A DNA stretch of 6,598 nt from an uncultured Desulfobacca sp. (lineage in GTDB: Bacteria > Desulfobacterota > Desulfobaccia > Desulfobaccales > Desulfobaccaceae), in the NCBI GenBank assembly GCA_937958145.1, contig CALGOE010000010.1:1-6598 (forward strand), in the 5' to 3' direction. Positions 1 to 5,800 of the stretch are shown in pieces (the first letter of the stretch is position 1; each line of letters opens with the position of its first letter). Position numbers and translations under genes: made by a program. The notes below the pieces were generated by a model. The model had not been told where the DNA came from and did not search any database. It worked only from the letters and a program-made list of their open reading frames with translations.

Positions 1-619
1 GGTAGGGTTTTAGCTGTTCCATGATAAATTCATTGGTGATCCGGTTGCGCCGGTCATACATGGTCAGCAGGATGCGGAAAAAATCTTCCCGGAAGAGATC
101 TTCGATGCTGATATTTTTCACTTCTTCAATGGTGGTGAGCAGATCGGCCAGACCGTCGAGGGAATAACGGGACATTTGACAGGGAATAATAATAAAATCG
201 GCAACATAGAGGGAATTGGTGGTCAGGACCCCCAAGGCCGGCGGGCAGTCGATCAGGATATAATCATAATGGGTATGTTGCAGAGCCTGATAAAGAATGG
301 TCTCCCGATACATGCGGGAGTAGAGGAGTTCTGCGGCCCGGGCCAACTTGATGTGGCTGGGCGCCACAAACAGGCCCCGAATGTAGGTGGCCAACACCAC
401 ATCTTCAATATCCTTGCGGGGGATGGTCATGACCTCGGCCATGGACTCAACAAAAGAATCCGGATCGATGCCGATCCCCAAACTGGTATGCCCCTGGGGA
501 TCCATATCCACCAGCAAGGTCCGGTAGCCCTGATAAGCCAGGCCGGCCCCCAGATTGATGGTCGTGGTGGTTTTGCCGGTACCGCCTTTTTGATTGATGA
601 TGGCAACGACGAAAGGCAT
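1..619 (-). CDS. ParA/Soj-family ATPase, 3' end cut by window edge
   Basis: Partial gene: 206 codons are visible and the C-terminus lies beyond the left edge. The protein opens with a strand and then the deviant Walker A motif KGGTGKTTT (residues 11-19), with signature lysine K11 and catalytic K16. Walker A' DMDPQG follows at 38-43 and Walker B ILIDCPP at 121-127. These are diagnostic of ParA/MinD-type P-loop ATPases, which dimerise on ATP and move DNA, plasmids or protein clusters over the nucleoid. The ATG at 619 is chosen because the Walker motif sits at the usual distance from it and GGAAG (626-630) lies 6 nt upstream. The frame stays open to an ATG at 781, but the extra 54 residues do not look like ParA. 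No parB is visible, so the cargo (chromosome, chemoreceptor array, flagellum or other) cannot be told. Family call is firm; subfamily is not. Confidence 0.93.
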   Translation of the reverse strand, partial: MPFVVAIINQKGGTGKTTTTINLGAGLAYQGYRTLLVDMDPQGHTSLGIGIDPDSFVESMAEVMTIPRKDIEDVVLATYIRGLFVAPSHIKLARAAELLYSRMYRETILYQALQHTHYDYILIDCPPALGVLTTNSLYVADFIIIPCQMSRYSLDGLADLLTTIEEVKNISIEDLFREDFFRILLTMYDRRNRITNEFIMEQLKPY

Positions 620-635
620 AAAGGACTTCCAGTTG

Positions 636-781
636 TCAGGTGTGTGGGTCGAACTGAATCGTGTCGGCTTGAACAGGGTCCCAATAATCCTGTGGCAACA
701 TCTTAATGGAAAAGCCGGGAGGGCGTCAAGCTTAATGTCGCGCTGGCGGCCGGGACGCTGATAATCTTTTTTGTCTGCCAT
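636..781 (-). pseudogene. Possible small gene upstream of parA, split by a one-base frameshift
   Basis: An ATG at 781 is preceded by AAGGG (788-792) at 6-nt spacing and opens a frame beginning MADKKDYQRPGRQRD. About 22 codons in, this frame degrades into cysteine- and arginine-rich sequence. Another frame on the same strand then looks coding and reads MLPQDYWDPVQADT until a TGA at 636-638, which is 16 nt before the parA start. Adding one T to the TTTT run at 710-713 joins the two frames into a 48-residue protein without stops. The arrangement suggests a small gene co-transcribed with parA and broken by a mutation or a sequencing error. I recognise no family. It could also be a chance pairing of two short open frames. 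Confidence 0.35.
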
Positions 782-940
782 AATCAACCCTTGCCCGGTC
801 ACTTGTGGCTTCTGGCCGCGTTCGGGAGGGCAGATCGGGGTCGGAAGAGAGGTTTCAGAGCTGGGGGCGAGGTCTCCCGCACTTTTTCCTTAGGAGCAGG
901 ATGCCATCACCTGTTTTTCTGACGCCAGAGAGGAATGATA
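782..940. other. Divergent intergenic region between the parA side and proC
   Basis: This stretch of about 160 bp must carry the promoters for proC (plus) and the parA side (minus), but I see no pair of -35/-10 boxes good enough to call on either strand. An ATG at 901 has AGGAG just upstream (893-897) and opens a 51-codon frame ending at 1056 inside proC. Its composition is that of an out-of-frame shadow, so it is not called. The only clear signal is the proC ribosome binding site AGAGAGGA at 927-934. Confidence 0.5.
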
Positions 941-1762
941 ATGAAAAGACCAATAATAGGGGTTATCGGGGTCGGCAACATGGGGGCAGCTTTGCTCAGG
1001 GGCTGGCTGGAGAGCGGCCTCCTGACGCCGGACGGCCTGCTCATCGCCGATGCTGATGAACGCCGGCTGCAGGAAGTGGCCGGAGAATTCGGGGTGCCGA
1101 CCGGGACCGATCAGGAGGTGGCGGCGCGGTCGGGAGTCCTGCTGCTGGCGGTCAAACCGCAGATCATCCCCCAGGTCTTAGCCGAGATTCGCCCCTACGT
1201 GGACGCCAGCAAGCTGCTCATCTCCATTGCCGCCGGGGTGTCGCTGGCATTTCTGGCGCAGCAGGTTCCCGGGGCCCGGCTGATCCGGGTTATGCCCAAT
1301 ACCCCCACCCTAGTGCAGGCCGGGATGGCGGCGCTGGCGGCCGGACCGAACTGTCGGCCGGAGGACCTGGAACTGGCCCAGGAGCTCTTGGCGGCAGTGG
1401 GTCTGGCGGTAACGGTGCCGGAACATCTCATGGATGCGGTCACCGGCCTGAGCGGCAGCGGGCCGGCGTATGTCTTTGTCATGATGGAGGCCCTGGCCGA
1501 CGGCGGCGTCAAGATGGGTCTGCCTCGGGCGATTGCGTATGAGTTGGCGGCCCAGACGCTGTTGGGGGCGGCCAAACTCTACTTGGAAACCCGGGACCAC
1601 CCCGGCCGACTGAAAGACATGGTAACCTCACCGGCCGGGACGACCATTGCCGGTCTGCACGTCCTGGAGCAGGGTGGTTTTCGGGGGCTGGTGATGAGTG
1701 CGGTAGAGGCCGCGGCTAAGCGCTCGGCGGCATTGGCGCCGCCTCTGCCTGCCACGTCCTGA
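941..1762 (+). CDS. proC: Pyrroline-5-carboxylate reductase
   Basis: Cytoplasmic enzyme for the last step of proline synthesis: it reduces 1-pyrroline-5-carboxylate to L-proline with NAD(P)H. The 273-residue product has the normal family length and all hallmarks. The N-terminal Rossmann glycine motif GVGNMG is at 10-15, VKPQ at 71-74 and RVMPNTP at 116-122. The C-terminal dimer domain has SGSGPAY (171-177) and the P5CR signature TSPAGTTIAGLHVLE (229-243). Two ATGs compete (935 and 941). AGAGAGGA ends at 934, which gives a workable 6-nt spacing only to 941, so 941 is chosen. The last 15 codons lie over the 3' end of nadC on the other strand. No yggS- or yggT-like partner is adjacent. Confidence 0.96.
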   Translation: MKRPIIGVIGVGNMGAALLRGWLESGLLTPDGLLIADADERRLQEVAGEFGVPTGTDQEVAARSGVLLLAVKPQIIPQVLAEIRPYVDASKLLISIAAGVSLAFLAQQVPGARLIRVMPNTPTLVQAGMAALAAGPNCRPEDLELAQELLAAVGLAVTVPEHLMDAVTGLSGSGPAYVFVMMEALADGGVKMGLPRAIAYELAAQTLLGAAKLYLETRDHPGRLKDMVTSPAGTTIAGLHVLEQGGFRGLVMSAVEAAAKRSAALAPPLPATS

Positions 1763-2591
1763 CGATTTTCATGTGGATGTCCACCGCCGGGGCGCTGTGG
1801 GTCAGGGCCCCGACGGAGATAAAATCCACGCCGGTGGCGGCCACCCGGCCGACCCGGTCCAGACTCATGCCGCCGGAGGCCTCCAGCCGGACCCGCCCCC
1901 CGGCCAGCCGCACGGCCTGGGCCAGGGTGGCCTCGTCCATGTTGTCCAAGAGGACGATGTCGGCGCCGGCAGCGATGGCCTCCTCCAGACCGGCCAGATC
2001 CTGGACTTCCACCTCAATCTTGAGGGTATGGGGCGCACCGTGGCGGGCCCGGGCAACAGCCGGGGTAATGCCCCCGGCCGCGGCGATGTGGTTGTCTTTG
2101 ATGAGGATGCCATCAAAGAGCCCGAAGCGGTGATTGGCGCCGCCGCCCAGACGGACGGCGTATTTTTCCAGGACCCGCCAGCCGGGCATGGTCTTGCGGG
2201 TGTCGACGATGCGGGCCGGGTGCGGTTGCACGGCCATGACAAACCGCCTGGTCCAGGTGGCGATGCCTGACAGGCGCATGAGGAAGTTCAGGGCCACCCG
2301 CTCTCCCAACAGGAGGAGGGCTGCCGGTCCGGTCACCGTGGCCAGCACCGTGCCGGCCCCCACCGTGGTGCCATCCTGGACTCGGGGGGCAAACGCCACC
2401 GCCGGGTCCAACCGGGCAAAGACCGCCGCGGCCACCGGCAGTCCGGCGACGATGAGCTCTTCCTTGGCCCGGACCTGGGCCTCGGCCATGATCTCCGGGG
2501 CGATGGTGGTGCGGGTGGTCACATCCCCCGGGCCGATATCTTCTGCCAGGGCCAAGTCGATGAGGCGGTGGACAGCTGGACCCAAAAGCAT
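1716..2591 (-). CDS. nadC: Nicotinate-nucleotide pyrophosphorylase (quinolinate phosphoribosyltransferase)
   Basis: Cytoplasmic enzyme of de novo NAD synthesis: quinolinate plus PRPP gives nicotinate mononucleotide, CO2 and pyrophosphate. The 291-residue product shows the family motifs in order: EDIGPGDVTT (17-26), ERVALNFLMRLSGIAT (97-112), DTRKTMPGWR (130-139), the KYAVRLGGGANHR block (144-156) leading to DGILIKDNHI (160-169), EVEV (193-196), LLDN (214-217), EASGG (237-241) and SVGALTHSAPAVDIHMKI near the C-terminus. The ATG at 2591 is supported by TGAGGGGGA at 2597-2605. It lies 31 bp downstream of the SHOCT gene and probably shares its transcript. The final 15 residues, beyond the conserved fold, overlap the end of proC by 47 bp. 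nadA and nadB are not in view. Confidence 0.97.
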   Translation of the reverse strand: MLLGPAVHRLIDLALAEDIGPGDVTTRTTIAPEIMAEAQVRAKEELIVAGLPVAAAVFARLDPAVAFAPRVQDGTTVGAGTVLATVTGPAALLLLGERVALNFLMRLSGIATWTRRFVMAVQPHPARIVDTRKTMPGWRVLEKYAVRLGGGANHRFGLFDGILIKDNHIAAAGGITPAVARARHGAPHTLKIEVEVQDLAGLEEAIAAGADIVLLDNMDEATLAQAVRLAGGRVRLEASGGMSLDRVGRVAATGVDFISVGALTHSAPAVDIHMKIVRTWQAEAAPMPPSA

Positions 2592-2622
2592 GGGAATCCC
2601 CCTCAGGGTGAGAGCTGCCGCC

Positions 2623-2871
2623 TCAAGAAATATCCTGCTTCATCTGCATGAACTCTTCCCGGGTCAGCTCGCCTTTGGCATAGCGCCTCTTCAGGATATC
2701 CAGAGCCGACTCCGGCTCGCCGCCACCCTTGTCGCTTCCGGCCAGGGGGAAGCGGCAGCCCCCCCTGCTGAAGAAAAAATAGAGACACAAGATCACGACA
2801 ATTAGGATGAAAACAGGCATGAACATAGGGAAAAACCAAAACGGTCCCCACGATATCGTATTTCCCGGCAT
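2623..2871 (-). CDS. Small membrane-anchored SHOCT-domain protein
   Basis: This 82-residue protein has two parts. One hydrophobic segment (about residues 11-34, rich in F, I, V and L) should span the membrane. After a short glycine-rich linker, a C-terminal SHOCT module follows (about 55-81) with the typical pattern ALDILKRRYAKGELTREEF. SHOCT domains are short C-terminal modules on many bacterial proteins, thought to mediate oligomerisation or interaction; this protein's own role is unknown. The start at 2871 is preceded by GGGGGA (2877-2882) at 5-nt spacing. An ORF in another frame (2603-2884) overlaps it but lacks any domain. The gene sits immediately upstream of nadC, with no evident functional link beyond probable co-transcription. 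A 22-bp palindrome lies just upstream. Confidence 0.85.
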   Translation of the reverse strand: MPGNTISWGPFWFFPMFMPVFILIVVILCLYFFFSRGGCRFPLAGSDKGGGEPESALDILKRRYAKGELTREEFMQMKQDIS

Positions 2872-2883
2872 ACAGGTCCCCCA

Positions 2884-2905
2884 ATGATTATCACAGGATA
2901 ATCAT
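2884..2905. repeat. Perfect palindrome upstream of the SHOCT-nadC unit (candidate operator)
   Basis: ATGATTATC (2884-2892) and GATAATCAT (2897-2905) are exact reverse complements separated by ACAG. On the minus strand the element ends 12 nt before the SHOCT start codon and only 1 nt before its ribosome binding site. AT-rich arms in a GC-rich region, with no T-tract on either side, argue against an intrinsic terminator. They fit a binding site for a dimeric repressor, or a hairpin next to the ribosome binding site. The cognate protein is unknown. Confidence 0.5.
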
Positions 2906-3036
2906 CTCATATTCAGGCGACGTCAGACCGAACTGAGAACAGCTTCTCTGATCTTTCCGAAGAATGCAACCGGAAAAGGGACGGGGTAATGTTCCATGCC
3001 CGAACACGACATCTTTTCTGACGACGGGGCGCTTGA
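2906..3036. other. Intergenic region between DUF1641 gene and SHOCT gene
   Basis: About 130 bp holding the presumed promoter of the SHOCT-nadC transcript and the end of the sqr transcript. No convincing -35/-10 pair and no hairpin with a T-tract is visible. A 12-bp palindrome GCTTGATCAAGC (3031-3042) covers the DUF1641 stop codon. The DUF1641 frame stays open for 37 codons past its TGA, to a second stop at 2923-2925. Confidence 0.45.
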
Positions 3037-3735
3037 TCAAGCCTTTTCGCCTGCTGCCTCCGGCACTTTCCCCAAGGCCTTGGTCATCTCCACGGCCACC
3101 CCCAGACCCCGGCGGGCGTCCCGATTCATCATGCGGAACATCAGTCCCACCGGTCCGGTGGGCTTGGCCTCGGCCAGGTTGACATTTGAGGGCAGGTTGC
3201 TGAACTTCTCCAGGAAATCGATCATTTCTGGTTCGGCCAATTTTTTAATAAGTCCATGCATGCGCACAAAGCCGTCACCGATGGCGTCGATGTCTTCGGC
3301 GGTGTAGGTGGCGGCCAGTTTGGCGTACATGCCCAGCATGGCCTTGTTGATGCGGAAGATGCCCTGTTGTTCCAATTCGTCCAGTTTATCAATGATATGG
3401 GGGACAGCCAGGCGCAGCACGGGTTCCAGGTCCCGCCATAAATCAATGAGGTTTTCCAACTGTTCCAGGGCGTAGGTCAGGTGCCGGAAGCTCAGCAGGA
3501 GGCGCTTGAGCATGATCAGAATGTCCTCCAACTGAAAGCCGGTCTCCACCTCTGCCAATTCCTCGGTCAGGAGTCGGGCTGCGGGGCCCACCAAGAGGCT
3601 GGCATCCCGGCCCAGATCGGCCAGGCTGTCCCAGGGGCGGGCGAACTCCTCGAGGCGGCCCTCCAGATTCGCCAGGCGATCCAATTTTGCCTCAATTTTT
3701 TCCAGACGCTCCAGGATCAGCTCTTCACCGGACAT
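3037..3735 (-). CDS. DUF1641-domain protein coupled to SQR
   Basis: Soluble, mostly helical 232-residue protein with no signal peptide or membrane segment. The N-terminus (about 4-32) is charged with leucine/isoleucine heptads and is probably a coiled coil. The C-terminal block at about 192-223 (TGPVGLMFRMMNRDARRGL and on) matches the DUF1641 core, a glycine-rich turn followed by helices. The domain has no established biochemistry. In my knowledge such genes occur beside sulfide:quinone oxidoreductases, and beside formate dehydrogenase-like genes (YrhD/YjgD of Bacillus), which points to an accessory role in redox complexes. Its ATG lies inside the end of sqr (19-bp overlap), with AAAGGAG at 3742-3748 within sqr. 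The two are therefore very probably translationally coupled and made in similar amounts. Confidence 0.85.
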   Translation of the reverse strand: MSGEELILERLEKIEAKLDRLANLEGRLEEFARPWDSLADLGRDASLLVGPAARLLTEELAEVETGFQLEDILIMLKRLLLSFRHLTYALEQLENLIDLWRDLEPVLRLAVPHIIDKLDELEQQGIFRINKAMLGMYAKLAATYTAEDIDAIGDGFVRMHGLIKKLAEPEMIDFLEKFSNLPSNVNLAEAKPTGPVGLMFRMMNRDARRGLGVAVEMTKALGKVPEAAGEKA

Positions 3736-5009
3736 GTCCGACTCCTTTGCCGCAGAGGAAGTTCAAGATCAGGGGAAAGGATGCCGCGCACCTTGCCGGC
3801 CAGGACAAACTGGCTCTCCAAGGGCAATTCGCTGCCCTTCAGCATCAGGTTGTAGTAGACCCAGCGGAACATCATCTTGCCGACGTAGTTGGTGAAACTC
3901 ACGCCCAACAGATCGAACGGCCCCAGACCAGGGAAGGGGAATTTGCCCGGCAGCGGTTCAATCTTGAAGTTGAAATCCAGCAGCGTTCCCTTTTCATAGC
4001 CGGTGACCACATAGCAGGTGGCATGGCCGTCATAGACCGGCCGCGGGGGCTGGCCGTCGATTTCCCGCTTAAGATTATCGGTCAACACCTCGGCTTCGTA
4101 GTGTGCCACCGAACCGGCCTTGGAGGTGGGCAGGTTGGCGGCGTCGCCGATGACGTAGATATTCTCAAACTTCTTGGACTTCAGGGTATTATGGTCGGTA
4201 TCCATGTACCCCATGGGGTCGCCCATCTCACTGTCCAGGATATATTTGGCCCCGAAGTTCGGCGGAATGGCCACCAACAGGTCGTAGTTCACCTCCCGGC
4301 AGTCATACGCGGTAATGATCCGTTTTTCCGGATCCACCGACGAGAGCTGGAAGTTGGTGGTGACCTTGATATTCTTCTCTTCGCAGATCTGTCCCAGGAT
4401 TTCTGCGGCCTTGGGCTTGGTAAAGGCCCCGGGCAGGGGGGTTACCAGTTCGATCTCCACATTATCCCGGACGCCGTTGACCGTGAAGAACCAGTCGGCC
4501 ATAAAGACGAATTCCAGGGGGGCCACCGGACATTTGAACGGCAGCTCGGCAATATTCAGGACCACCCGGCCTTTGTCGAAGTATTTGAGTTTGTCACCCA
4601 GGGCCAGGGCGCCGTCCAGGGTGTAGAAATTATGGATATCCTTGCCCCAGCCGGATCCGGCCATGCCCTCCACCTCTTCCGGGACGATCCGACAGCCGGT
4701 GGCGACAACCAGCCAGTCATACGAGAAGGTGTATTGTTTGGTCTTTACCTGCTTTTTCTCCGGGTCTACGCCCTGGATCTCATCCAGGACAAAATTGACC
4801 CCCGGCGGCACGAACTTGGTCTTGGGTTTAATGCAGTCCTCTTTGGTGTAGATGCCAAAGGGGATGAAAAGCCAGCCGGGTTGGTAGTGGTGCTGCCAGT
4901 CCTGGTCAATGACCGTGATCTGCCATTCCCGCTCGGGCAAGAGGTGCCGCATCTTCGTGGCCACGATGGTGCCGCCGGTGCCGTGCCCTAGGATCACCAA
5001 TTTTTTCAT
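3717..5009 (-). CDS. sqr: Sulfide:quinone oxidoreductase family flavoprotein
   Basis: FAD enzyme expected to oxidise sulfide to polysulfide or sulfur and reduce membrane quinone. The 430-residue product is of normal family length. The N-terminal FAD-binding strand-turn is ILGHGTGGT (6-14), the second dinucleotide motif is VVATGC (101-106), and the FAD-binding YVIGDAANLPTSKAG lies at 285-299. Cysteines C160 (FKCPVAPLEF) and C332 (HATCYVVTGY) sit where SQRs carry their redox pair. C59, C106, C209, C237 and C426 are further cysteines. The C-terminal part (about 365-390) is hydrophobic/amphipathic, as expected for monotopic membrane binding. The frame is open to 5231, but the ATG at 5009 follows AAAGGAGGG (5019-5027) and begins the Rossmann fold directly. 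SQR subtype is undecided, and flavocytochrome c-like activity cannot be excluded. Confidence 0.9.
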   Translation of the reverse strand: MKKLVILGHGTGGTIVATKMRHLLPEREWQITVIDQDWQHHYQPGWLFIPFGIYTKEDCIKPKTKFVPPGVNFVLDEIQGVDPEKKQVKTKQYTFSYDWLVVATGCRIVPEEVEGMAGSGWGKDIHNFYTLDGALALGDKLKYFDKGRVVLNIAELPFKCPVAPLEFVFMADWFFTVNGVRDNVEIELVTPLPGAFTKPKAAEILGQICEEKNIKVTTNFQLSSVDPEKRIITAYDCREVNYDLLVAIPPNFGAKYILDSEMGDPMGYMDTDHNTLKSKKFENIYVIGDAANLPTSKAGSVAHYEAEVLTDNLKREIDGQPPRPVYDGHATCYVVTGYEKGTLLDFNFKIEPLPGKFPFPGLGPFDLLGVSFTNYVGKMMFRWVYYNLMLKGSELPLESQFVLAGKVRGILSPDLELPLRQRSRTCPVKS

Positions 5010-5010
5010 A

Positions 5011-5123
5011 GAGTCCGTCCCTCCTTTCTGAGGCTTACACAAAGTGTACAAGAAGGGAGGAAGATCATCCAGAAGAAAAAAAGTACAAGTAAAAAAAATC
5101 GGTGCGGTTGCCGGGACGGACTC
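5011..5123 (-). promoter_or_regulatory. sqr leader with long-range inverted repeat covering the ribosome binding site
   Basis: GAGTCCGTCCC at 5011-5021 and GGGACGGACTC at 5113-5123 are perfect reverse complements. In the sqr mRNA the downstream arm covers the last three bases of AAAGGAGGG (5019-5027) and the spacer up to the start codon. Pairing with the upstream arm would hide the ribosome binding site. Between the arms lie a T-rich stretch and the near-palindrome at 5036-5048. It acts only if transcription begins upstream of 5123, which the sequence does not show. Confidence 0.4.
5036..5048. repeat. Short inverted repeat upstream of sqr (candidate operator)
   Basis: TACAC-AAA-GTGTA forms a perfect 5-bp-arm dyad. 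It lies 26 bp upstream of the sqr start and extends imperfectly to CTTACAC/GTGTACAAG. GTACAAG (5046-5052) recurs at 5083-5089 in the same orientation, 37 bp away. This could be a pair of regulator half-sites, but no known consensus (CRP, FNR) is matched. Confidence 0.3.
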
Positions 5124-5126
5124 CTT

Positions 5127-5140
5127 TGCCAGACCTGGCA
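5127..5140. repeat. Inverted repeat TGCCAG/CTGGCA in the csrA-sqr intergenic region
   Basis: Perfect 6-bp arms around an AC centre. No T-tract follows directly on either strand, so it is not a clear csrA terminator. It adjoins the upstream arm of the sqr leader repeat. The rest of the gap (5141-5335) holds a GC-rich imperfect hairpin CCGGC...GCCGG near 5264-5275 and nothing else I can name. Confidence 0.3.
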
Positions 5141-5335
5141 GGCCGATTTCTTCTGGTGCAGCAGGGGACCGAAGGATTCCGGGAGTTAAGAAAGCTGTCG
5201 CTGTTCCCTTCCCGGACGAAGGCGGGGGCATGGCATGGGAGTTACGGCAGAAACGGTTGCCGGCGGCGGCTGCCGGGGTGAGCTGGGGATAGAAGAGAGA
5301 AGTGGCAAAGGCGAAAAGATTTGCGTGGTCTGGCC

Positions 5336-5569
5336 TCAGTCCAAGGCATCAATTCCTTTCAGAGGTGCTGGGGGTGGCAGGGTTGGCTTTTTTTCCTCCA
5401 GCCGACTGGCTTCATTGATCCGCCGGTAGATCTCCTCCCGGTGGATAATCACTTCGGGGGGGGCTTCGATGCCCAGGCGGACCTGTTTGCCTTTGATATC
5501 GATGATCCTCAATCGAATGTCATCGCCGATGCGAATTTCCTCCCCTATTCTGCGTGTAAAAATGAGCAC
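5336..5569 (-). CDS. csrA: CsrA/RsmA carbon storage regulator
   Basis: Small RNA-binding post-transcriptional regulator. The homodimer binds GGA motifs in mRNA leaders, usually blocking ribosome entry. The product is 77 residues and starts MLIFTRRIGEEIRIGDDIRL, followed by the conserved VRLGIEAPPEV (30-40) and HREEIY (43-48). The RNA-contact positions R6 and R44 of E. coli CsrA are conserved, while L4 is F here. The tail after residue 55 is proline- and charge-rich, making the protein longer than the 61-residue E. coli form. Translation starts at GTG 5569, preceded by GAGGAAGG (5575-5582) at 5-nt spacing. The upstream TTG at 5599 would add ten atypical residues. The usual flagellar neighbours (fliW, flgL) are absent. 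sqr lies downstream on the same strand. Confidence 0.95.
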   Translation of the reverse strand: MLIFTRRIGEEIRIGDDIRLRIIDIKGKQVRLGIEAPPEVIIHREEIYRRINEASRLEEKKPTLPPPAPLKGIDALD

Positions 5570-5672
5570 GGGTACCTTCCTCGTCGGCCTCCCTCGCAAT
5601 GCGATGCGCCTGTTTGGTCTCCACCGGCTGGCGGGTGGACAGTTCTTCGCTGAACCTTTTTTTCTGGTTCTT

Positions 5673-5702
5673 ATTGTAGAGCAATTAACCGGAAAAAGAC
5701 AA
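5673..5702 (-). promoter_or_regulatory. Candidate sigma-70 promoter for csrA
   Basis: On the minus strand TTGTCT (5697-5702) and TACAAT (5673-5678) are spaced by 18 bp, matching 4/6 and 5/6 of the consensus boxes. It would give a leader of about 95-100 nt before the GTG. That leader contains GGA motifs, one of them inside the ribosome binding site GAGGAAGG, as in leaders autoregulated by CsrA. It rests on pattern matching only. Confidence 0.4.
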
Positions 5703-5725
5703 TGGGAAATTTCGTCATCGGGGCG

Positions 5726-5778
5726 ATTTTGCCGGAATCTCCCCTCAATGGAACTTGCGGCGCCATTTTTGGCAAAAT
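5726..5778. repeat. Inverted repeat ATTTTGCC/GGCAAAAT in the csrA divergent region
   Basis: Perfect 8-bp arms at 5726-5733 and 5771-5778 are separated by 37 bp, between the csrA promoter region and the start of the 93-residue gene. A small inner hairpin GCCA-TTTT-TGGC is also present (5762-5773). The placement between divergent genes would suit a shared regulator, but no family consensus is recognised. Confidence 0.3.
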
Positions 5779-5800
5779 TTTGATCACAAAGAGAGGTATC

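Noticed and set aside
176..706. Plus-strand frame antisense to parA
   Set aside because: It is a shadow of the ParA coding frame, with no motifs.
620..781. N-terminal extension of ParA from the in-frame ATG at 781
   Set aside because: ParA motifs sit at the normal distance from 619. The extension's second half is cysteine- and arginine-rich, and a better coding frame lies over it.
935..940. proC start at ATG 935
   Set aside because: The ribosome site AGAGAGGA ends at 934, leaving no spacing; ATG 941 is correctly spaced.
805..1056. Plus-strand frame entering proC, including an ATG at 901 with AGGAG upstream
   Set aside because: Most of it is proC read out of frame. It lacks protein-like composition, and a leader peptide role has no support.
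1771..2805. Several long frames antisense to nadC
   Set aside because: They are arginine/proline/alanine-rich shadows. NadC motifs are on the minus strand.
2603..2884. 93-codon minus frame over the SHOCT gene
   Set aside because: The SHOCT domain and membrane segment are read in the 2623-2871 frame.
3031..3042. 12-bp palindrome GCTTGATCAAGC as a terminator or operator
   Set aside because: It has no loop or T-tract and covers a stop codon; short palindromes of this size arise by chance.
3687..4991. 434-codon open frame on the plus strand antisense to sqr
   Set aside because: It mirrors sqr codon for codon in a GC-rich genome, has no recognisable motif, and the minus frame has clear SQR motifs.
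5010..5231. N-terminal extension of SQR by 74 residues
   Set aside because: The Rossmann fold begins at the 5009 ATG, which has a strong ribosome site. The extension is proline-rich translated leader.
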